Positions 1 through 7,995 of a DNA stretch of 64,000 bases are shown here, one piece after another (the stretch's first letter is position 1; every line of letters begins with the position of its first letter). The stretch is from the NCBI GenBank assembly GCA_038203615.1, contig JBBRDU010000006.1, forward strand, positions 7,138-71,137, in the 5' to 3' direction. A program made the translations under genes and the position numbers. Below the pieces are notes generated by a model. It did not search any database. It was not told the DNA's origin and saw only the letters and a list, made by a program, of their open reading frames with translations. This stretch comes from JBBRDU01 sp038203615 (GTDB taxonomy: Bacteria; Verrucomicrobiota; Verrucomicrobiia; Chthoniobacterales; UBA10450).

Positions 1-1160
1 GGGTTGTTTCCGGAAAAATGGAAGCGGGCCAGGGCATTAAATTAATGGCCAACGATTCGCGCCACGACATCAAGGAAGTCGGCGTCTTCACCCCGAAGAT
101 GTATCCGCAGAAGCGGCTGAACGCGGGGGACGTGGGATATTTCATCGCCAACATCAAGACGACGGCCGACATGAAAATCGGCGATACCATCACGGATCAG
201 CGCAATCCGGCGCGCATTGCCTTGCCGGGTTTCCAGGAGATTCACCCGATGGTCTTCAGCGGTATCTACCCGATTAACACGGCCGACTTTGAGCATTTGA
301 AGACGGCCATCGGAAAATTGCGCCTGAACGATTCGGCCTTCGTCTACATGCCGGAGAGTTCAGTCGCGCTCGGGTTCGGGTTCCGCTGCGGATTCCTCGG
401 CCTGCTCCACATGGAGATCATCCAGGAACGTTTACGGCGCGAGTACGACATGGACATCATCGCCACGAGTCCGAGCGTTATTTACGAAATTTTGACGACG
501 CGCGGCGAAGTCTTGTTAATCGACAATCCGGCGCATCTGCCTGATCCCAGCCTGATCGAAGAAATTCGGGAGCCGATCGTGAAAGCCTACGTACTTTGCC
601 CGAACCAGAACATTGGCGACATCCTGCAATTGATCCAGGAGAAGCGAGGGGTGATGGATCACACCGAGACGCTCGACACGCGCCGCGTCATGTTACACTG
701 CGAGCTGCCGCTCAACGAAATCCTGGTGGATTTTAACGATAAGATAAAGTCGATGACGCGCGGGTATGGGTCGATGGATTACGAGCACTCCGGTTATCGC
801 GCGGCCCGGCTGGTCAAACTGGATCTGCTCGTGAATGGCGAACCGGTCGACGCTTTTTCCACCATTGTGCACAACGACCGGGCCCAGGCGAGGGGGCGTC
901 AGCTTGCGGCCAAGCTAAAGGAAGTGATCCCGCGGCAGCTTTATCAAGTGGCCATCCAGGCGGCCATCGGGGGCAAAATTATTGCGCGGGAGAGTGTTTC
1001 CGCCTTGCGAAAAAATGTGACCGCGAAATGCTACGGCGGCGATATTACGCGGAAGCGCAAGTTGCTGGAGAAACAAAAAGAAGGAAAGAAGCGGATGAAA
1101 AGCATCGGGAAAATCAATATCCCTCAGGAAGCGTTCATCCAGGTCCTGAAGGCGCAATGA
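1..1160 (+). CDS. lepA: Elongation factor 4 (LepA), C-terminal part, truncated by window edge
   Basis: LepA is a ribosome-associated translational GTPase thought to back-translocate or remodel stalled ribosomes. Only the C-terminal two thirds lie in the window; the open frame continues through position 3, so the start and the GTP-binding domain lie upstream. The first ATG visible, at 18, is internal. Family signatures visible are SALGFGFRCGFLGLLHMEII (domain IV/EF-G-like region), RGYGSMDYEHSGYR, and the LepA-specific basic C-terminal tail with AKCYGGDITRKRKLLEKQK and KEGKKRMKSIG. The C-terminus ends normally. The signal peptidase gene follows on the same strand after 144 bp, the lepA-lepB order known from many bacteria. 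Identification is secure. Confidence 0.97.
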   Translation, partial: VVSGKMEAGQGIKLMANDSRHDIKEVGVFTPKMYPQKRLNAGDVGYFIANIKTTADMKIGDTITDQRNPARIALPGFQEIHPMVFSGIYPINTADFEHLKTAIGKLRLNDSAFVYMPESSVALGFGFRCGFLGLLHMEIIQERLRREYDMDIIATSPSVIYEILTTRGEVLLIDNPAHLPDPSLIEEIREPIVKAYVLCPNQNIGDILQLIQEKRGVMDHTETLDTRRVMLHCELPLNEILVDFNDKIKSMTRGYGSMDYEHSGYRAARLVKLDLLVNGEPVDAFSTIVHNDRAQARGRQLAAKLKEVIPRQLYQVAIQAAIGGKIIARESVSALRKNVTAKCYGGDITRKRKLLEKQKEGKKRMKSIGKINIPQEAFIQVLKAQ

Positions 1161-1215
1161 CCGAGAACGGCCAGACAAACGCGATCCGTTTGCGTGCAGG
1201 GGCAAGCCGTTGTAG

Positions 1216-1234
1216 GGCAACCGCTCCGGTTGCC
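1216..1234. repeat. Short perfect palindrome in lepA-lepB intergenic region
   Basis: The 144-bp gap between lepA and the signal peptidase gene contains GGCAACCG-CTC-CGGTTGCC, an 8-bp perfect stem with a 3-nt loop, preceded by GTAG. It resembles the GTAG-starting palindromic elements scattered through this window. No U-run follows, so it is not an obvious intrinsic terminator. Confidence 0.6.
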
Positions 1235-1304
1235 GTTCCAAGGTTGGCAGGCGGAACGCCCGTCCAGCCATTGACGAACTAATTTATCCGACCCGCCGCC
1301 TCTC

Positions 1305-2402
1305 ATGTTTACCTCTCGATACGTTAAGCACAGCAAGCTGCTGCTGCGGCATGCCCAGAAGTACCTGCGCTACAAGGCGGACGTGCTCGATGAAACGAAC
1401 CGGGAAGAAATCGCGGCCGGAATGCGGCGCCTGCAGGCGGCCCTGCGCCAGCGCGATCACAAGCAGATCGAGAGCCGGGCCGAGGCGCTCGACGCGCACC
1501 TGCACAAGCTGGCGCCCATTACCTGGGAATCGCACTGGCGGGAAAATGTGGAGGTCATCCTCGTGGCCATTGTCGTAGCGGTCGGCATCCGCTCTTATTT
1601 CCTTCAGCCTTTCAAAATTCCGACCGGCTCCATGCAGCCCACCCTGAACGGCATCGTTGGATCGCCCATGGAAAATCCCGCGCCGAATTTTCTCCGGCAG
1701 GTGGTCGATTTTGTGGTCGTGGGCCGCAACTATATCGACCACGTTTCGCGGGTAGACGATCAGATGCTTCAGGTCACGCCGAAGAAGTATCTCTTCTTTT
1801 TCACCTTTTCGCGGCTGGTCCTGCAACACCAGACTTTCCTGGTCTATGCGCCGCCCGATACGCTGCGGACCTACTTTAATGTCTACCCCGGCCGAAGTTA
1901 CCGCCGGGGCGAGGCCATCGCGCGGGGCTCGATCGACACGGGCGATCAGGTGTTTGTCGACAAATTTACCTATAATTTTGTGAAACCGCACCGGGGCGAC
2001 GTCTTCGTTTTTCGGACCAATAATATTCCCGGTATCCAGGGCGACGCGGAAACGGGCCAGCCTTTTTATATCAAAAGGCTGGCCGGATTGCCTAACGACA
2101 CTCTGCGTATCGATCCCCCTCGCCTTTTCATCAATGATCGTCCGGCCGAGCAGGAGGGGTACGGTTTTGCGCGGGTCATCCGGGCCAAATATCCCTACCG
2201 CGGTTACGGCCTTGGGCGCGATAACCTGGCCGCGCCCAATCATTCTTTTGTCGTGCCGGCTCACGCCTACTTTGCCTTGGGCGACAACAGCTACAACAGC
2301 TACGACAGCCGCTACTGGGGACCGGTGCCGGAAGAAAACCTGGTGGGACGCGGCTTGTTCGTTTACTGGCCATTCTACCCGCACTGCGGACTCATTCGTT
2401 AG
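1305..2402 (+). CDS. lepB: Signal peptidase I
   Basis: This is a membrane-bound serine protease that removes signal peptides from exported preproteins. The 365-residue product has one predicted membrane segment (about 82-100), followed directly by the catalytic serine motif PTGSMQPTL (Ser109). The general-base lysine lies in YIKRLAGLPND (Lys257), and the C-terminal box GDNSYNSYDSRYWG is at 326-339. About 148 residues separate Ser and Lys, some 90 more than in the E. coli enzyme, so the periplasmic domain has a large insertion. The N-terminal 75 residues are cytoplasmic, charged and possibly helical. It lies downstream of lepA, and the next membrane-protein gene starts 14 bp later, suggesting cotranscription. 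Confidence 0.93.
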   Translation: MFTSRYVKHSKLLLRHAQKYLRYKADVLDETNREEIAAGMRRLQAALRQRDHKQIESRAEALDAHLHKLAPITWESHWRENVEVILVAIVVAVGIRSYFLQPFKIPTGSMQPTLNGIVGSPMENPAPNFLRQVVDFVVVGRNYIDHVSRVDDQMLQVTPKKYLFFFTFSRLVLQHQTFLVYAPPDTLRTYFNVYPGRSYRRGEAIARGSIDTGDQVFVDKFTYNFVKPHRGDVFVFRTNNIPGIQGDAETGQPFYIKRLAGLPNDTLRIDPPRLFINDRPAEQEGYGFARVIRAKYPYRGYGLGRDNLAAPNHSFVVPAHAYFALGDNSYNSYDSRYWGPVPEENLVGRGLFVYWPFYPHCGLIR

Positions 2403-2416
2403 GAACGTCGGTCGCC

Positions 2417-3595
2417 ATGCTGTCCAGCCTGCCGCGAGTGTATCTGCTGCTCGGTTTCGCTGGCGGCTACGCCTTGGTCATGTTTTTTAATCCCGTGCGG
2501 CAGCCATTGCGCGATGGGTTCCGCTGCATCATGCGGTTCAAGCGCATCTGGGTCGCGTTCGTCGTGCTCGGTGTTGCCTACTCTATTTTTCAATTCCTGG
2601 CCTTTGGTCCGGCCCAAAGCGCAGCGGACTTCGACCTGAACCAGGTGACGTCGCTGCCGAGCTGGCATTGGCCGTTGCTGGCCGATGTCTGGTTGGAGGC
2701 GCCGCTGCCCGCCTTGGAAAATGTGGCCGGGCTTTTCGATAACGCCATCACCACCTATCCGCTCTCTTTCGTGGCCGCCCTCTTCCTGCTGGCCAATTGG
2801 CGCGGGTTGCACGGCGCGCTTTTCCGGGCTCTGCGCCAGCGCTATGGCCTGGCCGGTTTTCTCGTTTATGTGGTCGTCCTGATCAGCGCCCTGGCCGCGC
2901 TCCTGAAACCGATCGTCTTCTGGCGGCTGCCTCAATGGAGCGGAGTGGTACCGGCGGCCGGTCTTCTCCAGATCTCGGCCACGGTCGATGCCGTGGCTTT
3001 CATCTTTGAATATTTGTTCGGCGTTTATATCCAGGTCTATCTGATTACGGTTTCTTTTGTCTGGATCCGCGGCCTCAGCTTTGAAGAAGGCGAGCTCTTT
3101 CGTTTCGCCATCCGGCGGTTCAGTTACGCCTTGAAATGGGCCGGTCTGATCGTGCTCATCAGTACTCTTCTGCTCCGGGTGCCGCTGCTCCTGGCTTACT
3201 TCATGAACGTCCCGAACGTGCTGGATTACCTTCCCTTTCAGCGTGTTCTCATGAGTGTTCTAATCATCTCCTTTGCCTCCGTGCAGGTGTCGCTGGCCTT
3301 GCATAACGAGAGCCTGCGAGCGGCTCTTCGAGCGCATTTCGATTTTATTCGGCGCAATCACGCCCGCTTTGCCTGGTTTCTCCTCATCGGGGCGTTCCAC
3401 TTCTTTTTTATCATGGCCTGTGATGCCATGGCGCGCGGCGCCATCGCCGATCGCGTCGTGGCGCTGATCACCTGGAAAATCTTGTTCGTTTGCCTGCGCG
3501 GGTTTATCACGGGCTGGCTCCTTGCCTCCTGGGTCTGTTTATTTCGCCAGTGTGAAACCGGACGCGTCACCCAGGAGAGCTGGATCCAATATTAA
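2417..3595 (+). CDS. Multi-pass inner-membrane protein of unknown function
   Basis: I do not recognise a family. The 392-residue product has about seven or eight hydrophobic segments, for example near residues 8-25, 45-65, 115-130, 145-165, 205-220, 250-275, 310-335 and 350-370. There is no signal peptide cleavage site and no catalytic motif that I can identify. It starts 14 bp after the signal peptidase gene, and its stop codon overlaps the ATG of the following squalene/phytoene synthase gene (TAATG). The three genes are therefore probably one operon with translational coupling at the second junction. A role in membrane or terpenoid lipid biology is only suggested by this context. Confidence 0.8.
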   Translation: MLSSLPRVYLLLGFAGGYALVMFFNPVRQPLRDGFRCIMRFKRIWVAFVVLGVAYSIFQFLAFGPAQSAADFDLNQVTSLPSWHWPLLADVWLEAPLPALENVAGLFDNAITTYPLSFVAALFLLANWRGLHGALFRALRQRYGLAGFLVYVVVLISALAALLKPIVFWRLPQWSGVVPAAGLLQISATVDAVAFIFEYLFGVYIQVYLITVSFVWIRGLSFEEGELFRFAIRRFSYALKWAGLIVLISTLLLRVPLLLAYFMNVPNVLDYLPFQRVLMSVLIISFASVQVSLALHNESLRAALRAHFDFIRRNHARFAWFLLIGAFHFFFIMACDAMARGAIADRVVALITWKILFVCLRGFITGWLLASWVCLFRQCETGRVTQESWIQY

Positions 3596-4422
3596 TGAAG
3601 CCGGAGGCAGCGAAAATCACGCGCGCGAGCAAATCAAATCTCGCGCTGGCCTTCATCTCGCTCGGCCGGGAACGCCGACGCGATATGACGGTGTTTTACG
3701 CGTTCTGCCGCGTGATTGACGACATTGCCGACGCTACCGATTTGAGCGTGGCCGAGAAGCAGGTCGGGCTGACCCGGTGGCGCGCCGATTTGCGCCAGGC
3801 CAGCGCGAATGAGCCGGCCCTCGCCTCGGAGGTGCGTGCGCTCATGGCCAAATACTCGCTCCCTCCGGAGATGCTCGAGGAAATCATCGCGGGAGTTGAG
3901 ATGGATCTGGGCCAATCCCGCTACGCCACTTTTGCCGAGCTCCGCGTCTATTGCTATCGGGTGGCCAGTGCCGTCGGCCTGGTCAGCATCGAGATTTTCG
4001 GCTATCGCAACCCGGCCTGTAAGCCATATGCCATCGAACTTGGGCTGGCGCTGCAGACCACCAACATTATTCGGGACGTGGACAAAGATCTGCAGAACGG
4101 CCGGATTTATTTGCCGCTGGAAGATTTGGCGCGGTTTGACTATGCCGAAGCGGATTTGCTAAACCGCGTCTACGACGAGCGCTTCATCCGCCTGATGCAG
4201 TTCGAGGCCGATCGAGCGCATGATTTTTTCAATAAAGCGGCGGCCTTCCTCCCGCGCGAGGATCGCCGGTCGATGGTGGCGGCCGAAATCATGGCTTCGG
4301 TTTACGGTGCGCTTCTCCGGAAGATGAAGATGGACAAGTTCCGGGTTTTTGAAAAGGATTACCGGCTCAACAAGTTGGAGAAAGCCGGCCGGATCATGGG
4401 GCAGTTGCTCAAGTTTTTTTGA
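3595..4422 (+). CDS. Squalene/phytoene synthase family protein (HpnD/CrtB-like)
   Basis: This family is a class I head-to-head prenyl synthase that condenses two farnesyl (or geranylgeranyl) diphosphates to presqualene diphosphate/squalene or phytoene. The 275-residue product has both Mg-diphosphate-binding acidic motifs, DDIAD at 42-46 and RDVDKD at 160-165 followed by NGRIYLP. It also has the conserved YRVASAVG at 121-128. Length and motif spelling fit HpnD-like presqualene diphosphate synthases, which feed hopanoid synthesis. No HpnC or HpnE partner is in the window, so carotenoid versus hopanoid use cannot be decided here. The start ATG overlaps the stop of the upstream membrane protein. 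Confidence 0.88.
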   Translation: MKPEAAKITRASKSNLALAFISLGRERRRDMTVFYAFCRVIDDIADATDLSVAEKQVGLTRWRADLRQASANEPALASEVRALMAKYSLPPEMLEEIIAGVEMDLGQSRYATFAELRVYCYRVASAVGLVSIEIFGYRNPACKPYAIELGLALQTTNIIRDVDKDLQNGRIYLPLEDLARFDYAEADLLNRVYDERFIRLMQFEADRAHDFFNKAAAFLPREDRRSMVAAEIMASVYGALLRKMKMDKFRVFEKDYRLNKLEKAGRIMGQLLKFF

Positions 4423-4475
4423 ATTGGCAATTGCCAGCGTCCGTCTGATTATCTGATTACGAAGGAAATGATGAA

Positions 4476-4832
4476 TTGTCCATTATGAAAACAAAACTAT
4501 CTCTTATTACTGTAGTTCCGCTGCTCGTGTTGTTTAGCGCGGCCCTGTGTGTCACCGCGCTGGCGCAGAAGCCGGGCAACTCCAACCAACCGAAGCCCGG
4601 AACAATCCTGACCGGCAATGTGATCGTGGCCACGCCTATCACCAAGGAAGAAGCGGCGAAAAAATACCCGGCGCCCCGAGGGGGGTATCCGCCCGGCGAC
4701 CGGCCTTACAGCCATAACCCGGGACATATCCTGAGCCCTTACCCGCCGCATCAGGAGTATGAGTGCTCCTCCATTGCGCATGGTGAATTGGTGCTCGACA
4801 CGCACGTGAATAAGGTGTTTGTGCGACCCTGA
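4476..4832 (+). CDS. Small exported protein with C-terminal SP-aromatic-PPH motif
   Basis: This is a 118-residue protein of unknown function. A TTG at 4476 lies 9 nt after an AAGGA-type ribosome binding site; an in-frame ATG at 4485 is the alternative start. A clear Sec signal peptide (hydrophobic core VVPLLVLFSAALCV) ends near ALAQ. The mature part is proline-rich. Its C-terminal third (SPYPPH, then G-x-L-V-x-D and a terminal F-V-R-P) matches the C-terminus of the next gene product, so the two are diverged paralogues or share a small domain. It is probably periplasmic or envelope-associated. Confidence 0.7.
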   Translation: MSIMKTKLSLITVVPLLVLFSAALCVTALAQKPGNSNQPKPGTILTGNVIVATPITKEEAAKKYPAPRGGYPPGDRPYSHNPGHILSPYPPHQEYECSSIAHGELVLDTHVNKVFVRP

Positions 4833-4865
4833 GGCGGGGTAACATAAGGGGGAAGCAAATACACT

Positions 4866-5258
4866 GTGAAGAAACAAGCTCTTGCGATTGCAACATTGGC
4901 GACGCTATTGGCGTCGATTTTACCGTCCTGTGATACGCCGACCGGCCAGGGTGCCGGCTACGGCGCGGCTGCAGGCGCCATTATCGGCGCCGCTGCCACT
5001 GGCAATGTGCGTGGCGCGGCCATTGGCGCGGCCGCTGGTGCGGCCACGGGCGCCTTAATCGGGCACGCCATCCAGGAGGATCAAGCGGCGCAATACGGTC
5101 CGGTTCCCCAGGGGGGTTACCCCATCGCGAGCTGGAGCGGCAATCCTGGTCTCGTCATCAGTCCCTTTCCGCCCCATCGGTTGGTGGATGTACGGGGAAT
5201 CCCGTCGGGCGCCCTCGTGCGCGATCCTTCGACCGGCGGAATTTTCCGCAAGCCGTAG
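4866..5258 (+). CDS. Glycine-zipper lipoprotein
   Basis: This 130-residue lipoprotein begins at a GTG. Its signal peptide ends in the lipobox LPSC (Cys at about 22). A glycine/alanine-rich segment with GxxxG spacing follows (about 30-68, AAAGAIIGAA and GAAAGAATGALIGHA), typical of outer-membrane glycine-zipper proteins. The C-terminal SPFPPH...SGALVRDP...FRKP segment is shared with the upstream gene. Glycine zippers usually insert into or span membranes; the exact role is unknown. A strong terminator follows 19 bp after the stop codon. Confidence 0.75.
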   Translation: MKKQALAIATLATLLASILPSCDTPTGQGAGYGAAAGAIIGAAATGNVRGAAIGAAAGAATGALIGHAIQEDQAAQYGPVPQGGYPIASWSGNPGLVISPFPPHRLVDVRGIPSGALVRDPSTGGIFRKP

Positions 5259-5276
5259 GCCACTCGATTCGTTTAA

Positions 5277-5324
5277 AAGCGGAATGGTTCGGCGATAGCC
5301 GGATCATTCCGCTTCTTGTTTTTT
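5277..5324 (+). terminator. Rho-independent terminator
   Basis: The sequence AAGCGGAATG pairs perfectly with CATTCCGCTT, with a further inner stem (TTCGGC/GCCGGA with one wobble) and a GATA loop. CTTGTTTTTT follows. It lies 18 bp after the glycine-zipper lipoprotein gene and ends the small exported-protein transcript. Confidence 0.9.
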
Positions 5325-5329
5325 GGGAG

Positions 5330-5687
5330 CGCACGCTTCCAGCGTGCAACGATCGGCATCCTGCAGATCGCCTCGGCCTAGACGCTGTGCGACCAATTGA
5401 TCGGCTGGAGGTCGATCAAGGGCACGCTCGAAGCGTACGCCCCCTGCACGTGCAGAAGACACGGTGACAGAGCGCCGTTCCTACAGGGGAACTATAGGGG
5501 AAGCCGCCAGCTTCCCAGGGAAGGCAACGCTGCGTTTACGGCTTCCGGTAGGGACGGCACCGCCGGGGCGTCCGTGGGATTTTCATTCGACCTGCGCTAT
5601 TCGGACGTCTCGGAGAGACGTCCCTACCTGAAGAAAAACTGCGAGACCTTGGGCGAGCGAAGTTCGAAAGCGGCAGGGATGCCGCTT
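5330..5687. repeat. Intergenic cluster of dispersed palindromic repeats
   Basis: This 360-bp non-coding gap has no supportable gene. It is filled with members of the window's dispersed repeat families: an element around GACAGAGCGCCGTTCCTACAG (5466-5486), a TAGGGGAAGC-GCCAGCTTCCC element (5494-5530), a GACGTCTCGGAGAGACGTCC element (about 5596-5616) and an AAGCGGCAGGGATGCCGCTT palindrome (5668-5690). Similar copies lie near 25.6, 26.7, 37.2-37.4, 60.5 and 62.9 kb. Confidence 0.75.
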
Positions 5688-7223
5688 CTACATTTTCTTT
5701 TGTAGCGCATCGACCAAAGCGCGCGCTTCGTCTGTCATCTTGAGGAGCTCAGGCCAGGGGCGATGATAATTTTCTCCGGGCAATTTGCGGGTGGCATCAA
5801 AGCCCATGTGTGAACCGATATTCTGCTCGCTCGGCGCGTGATCGAGCGAATCGCTCGGATTTTTGATGATCGTGCTGTCGCGCGCCGGATCGGTATTCGC
5901 GCACAAACGGAAGAGCACCTCGCTCGTGTTATGCACATCGCAGTCTTCGTCCACCACGATGATGTACTTGCTGAACATCATCTGCCCCATGCCCCAGAGG
6001 CCGTGCATGATTTTGTAGCCCTGATAGGGATACTGTTTCCGGATACTAACGAACACCAGGTTATGGAAAACGCCCTCCGGCGGCAGCGCCATGTCCACGA
6101 TCTCCGGAAAATTCATTTGAAAAACCGGCAGGAAAATGCGCACGCTGGCGTCGCCCATGTAAAAATCTTCCATCGGCGGAATGCCCACGATCGTGGTGGG
6201 ATAGACCGCATCGCGCCGGTGCGTGATGGCCGTGAGATGGAACACCGGGTAATCTTCCACCGCGGTGTAAAACCCGGTGTGATCACCGAACGGTCCTTCC
6301 GGTTTCGTCTCGCCCGGTTGGACGTAACCTTCCAGAACAAAGTCGACGTCCGCCGGAACTTCCAGGTCGATGGTTTTGCAACGGACCATTTCCACCGATT
6401 TCCGTCGGAGAAATCCGGCGAACAGGATTTCATCGAGCCCGTCCGGTAACGGCGCGGTCGCGGCAAAGGTGTAAACGGGGTCACCGCCGATGGTCACCGC
6501 TACGGGCATGCGTTCGCCACGCTCATAGTAACGTTTGCCATGACGCGCCCCGACCTTGTGGACCTGCCAGTGCATTCCGGTGGAACGATCGTCATATACT
6601 TGCATCCGATAAACGCCGACATTGCGCGCGCCCGTCTCCGGATCGCGCGTGTGCACATTAGGCAGGGTGATGAAACGGCCGCCATCCTTCGGCCAGCACT
6701 GCAGGATGGGAATGTCGTGCAGGGTGATGCCGGCAGATTCTGGATGCTGGATGCTGGATGCTGGATTGTTCGCGCGGCTGCTTTTATCATCCAGTTTCGA
6801 GGATCGAGGATCCAGTATCGTCACGATCTCTTGACACGCTCCCTCCTTCACACTCTTCGGTCGTGCATGGAGTAGGTGGATGCCCTGCTTCAACAGGTTC
6901 CAGCCTTCGCGCAGATCGGTCGGAGGTTTGGCCTTGAGAATAAGCTGAATCTCGTTCGCGATTTCAGCCACGCTCTCGCGGCCTAACGCCATGGCCATCC
7001 GGCGCCGCGAACCCATCGTGTTGATGGCTACGGGGAACTTGGATTCCTTGCCGTCTATCATCGGCTTCTCGAAGAGCAGCGCCTGGCCGCCACCGGGCGA
7101 TTTCATTTCCCGGTCGGCCCACTCGGTCATGAGCAGGCTGGTATCGACCGGCCCGGAAATGCGTCTCAGCTCGCCCGCCTGCTCAAGGGCGTCGAGGAAT
7201 TGTCGAAAAGACCGGTAAGCCAT
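5688..7223 (-). CDS. ubiD: UbiD family decarboxylase
   Basis: UbiD enzymes are prenylated-FMN-dependent decarboxylases acting on aromatic or alpha,beta-unsaturated acids, for example in ubiquinone or futalosine-type menaquinone synthesis. The 511-residue product matches the whole family: FRQFLDALEQAGELRRI at the N-terminus, GACQE at about 127-131, DGGRFITLPNVHTRDPETG, MHWQVHKVGARHG, EGPFGDHTGFY, and MEDFYMGDASVRIFLP near the active site. Between GACQE and CWPKDGG there are roughly 29 extra residues, rich in Ser/Asn/Asp, encoded by a repeat with three GGATGCT units on the plus strand (6738-6822). This looks like an in-frame repeat insertion. The substrate cannot be deduced; no ubiX is nearby. 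Confidence 0.92.
   Translation of the reverse strand: MAYRSFRQFLDALEQAGELRRISGPVDTSLLMTEWADREMKSPGGGQALLFEKPMIDGKESKFPVAINTMGSRRRMAMALGRESVAEIANEIQLILKAKPPTDLREGWNLLKQGIHLLHARPKSVKEGACQEIVTILDPRSSKLDDKSSRANNPASSIQHPESAGITLHDIPILQCWPKDGGRFITLPNVHTRDPETGARNVGVYRMQVYDDRSTGMHWQVHKVGARHGKRYYERGERMPVAVTIGGDPVYTFAATAPLPDGLDEILFAGFLRRKSVEMVRCKTIDLEVPADVDFVLEGYVQPGETKPEGPFGDHTGFYTAVEDYPVFHLTAITHRRDAVYPTTIVGIPPMEDFYMGDASVRIFLPVFQMNFPEIVDMALPPEGVFHNLVFVSIRKQYPYQGYKIMHGLWGMGQMMFSKYIIVVDEDCDVHNTSEVLFRLCANTDPARDSTIIKNPSDSLDHAPSEQNIGSHMGFDATRKLPGENYHRPWPELLKMTDEARALVDALQKKM
6738..6822. repeat. Repeat element inside ubiD coding sequence
   Basis: About 85 bp contains ATTCTGGATGCTGGATGCTG and one more unit, a central GC-rich part, and then ATCCAG, GAGGATCGAGGATCCAG. 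The outer GGAT/ATCC motifs form an imperfect inverted repeat. It encodes the extra Ser/Asn-rich loop of the UbiD protein without breaking the frame. Confidence 0.65.
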
Positions 7224-7384
7224 CGGTAGCGGTGAGGCTACACTGAAAGGCTCACTGAGCCGAAAATAAATCAGATAGGATTTACAGGATTCAGAGGATT
7301 TCCGGGTTTCGTAAGAATCGGGCCAATCCTGTCCACCTTTCCCTCCTCCTAAGGGTCGCTCAGTGCGGAGGCTGAAACTGATCC

Positions 7385-7909
7385 TTAGTGAGCGGCGCCT
7401 GGGACCAGGTACTGGAACGACATGACCCGTCCGTTTGCGAACGTCACCACTTTGTACGGATAAGAGACAGTCGGGAACGGGTCATAGAAGAAAGGATCGT
7501 AGAAGGGATCGCCGAAGACGGCGAAACGGCCATGGTGACCGTGCGATCGAATGACGCCGACTCCCCCAAAGCCGTAACCGAAACCGTGGCCGTATCCGTA
7601 ATAGGGAGAGTAGGCCGACCCGTAGGGGGCGCTCCTGGTCCACACGTAAATCCAGGTCTCCGTGGCGCGTCCGCGAATTTCGCCATGCGTTTTTTGCTCA
7701 GGCGAACCCCAGGACAGCCAGACGGCGTTCTGCGACATGCCGCTGCGGATCTGTCCCTGGCTAACCAGCGCCTGATCCCGGGGTGAAAGAGTCTGGTAAA
7801 GGTCGGGATGCTGGGAGATGCGGTTCTCGGTCGTCTCGCAACCGGCAAGGAATATTGCGCTGGCGGCGAGACCGAAGGTCAACGCCTGGTTCAGTAATTG
7901 ACGCTTCAT
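7385..7909 (-). CDS. Small lipoprotein with SmpA/BamE-like segment
   Basis: The product (about 174 residues from the ATG at 7909; an upstream in-frame start would add six) has a signal peptide ending in the lipobox LAGC. The following SQGQIRSGMSQNAVWLSWGS and an E-x-WIY segment recall the I-x-x-GM-x-x-x-x-V-x-x-x-x-G-x-P motif of SmpA/BamE-like outer-membrane lipoproteins. That similarity is suggestive only. The C-terminal half is unusually rich in Gly, Tyr, Phe and His (GYGHGFGYGFGG, DPFYDPFFYDPF). It is probably an outer-membrane or periplasmic lipoprotein of unknown role, divergent from moaA. Confidence 0.7.
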   Translation of the reverse strand: MKRQLLNQALTFGLAASAIFLAGCETTENRISQHPDLYQTLSPRDQALVSQGQIRSGMSQNAVWLSWGSPEQKTHGEIRGRATETWIYVWTRSAPYGSAYSPYYGYGHGFGYGFGGVGVIRSHGHHGRFAVFGDPFYDPFFYDPFPTVSYPYKVVTFANGRVMSFQYLVPGAAH

Positions 7910-7995
7910 AACAAAAAATACAGTCACGGGTTGGAAGAGTCAAACGGTCGACTCTCTTGATTCAACCCGGCCTTGCCCGTAACGTTGCGCGCGAA

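Noticed and set aside
1284..2384. A 366-codon minus-strand frame opposite signal peptidase I
   Set aside because: The plus strand encodes catalytic Ser/Lys motifs of signal peptidase I; the antisense translation has no recognisable domain.
5397..5705. 102-codon plus-strand frame upstream of ubiD
   Set aside because: It consists of concatenated palindromic repeats and has no protein-like composition.
7910..7995. Molybdenum-cofactor riboswitch upstream of moaA
   Set aside because: The divergent spacer is under 90 bp and shows no extended conserved stem arrangement that I can recognise.
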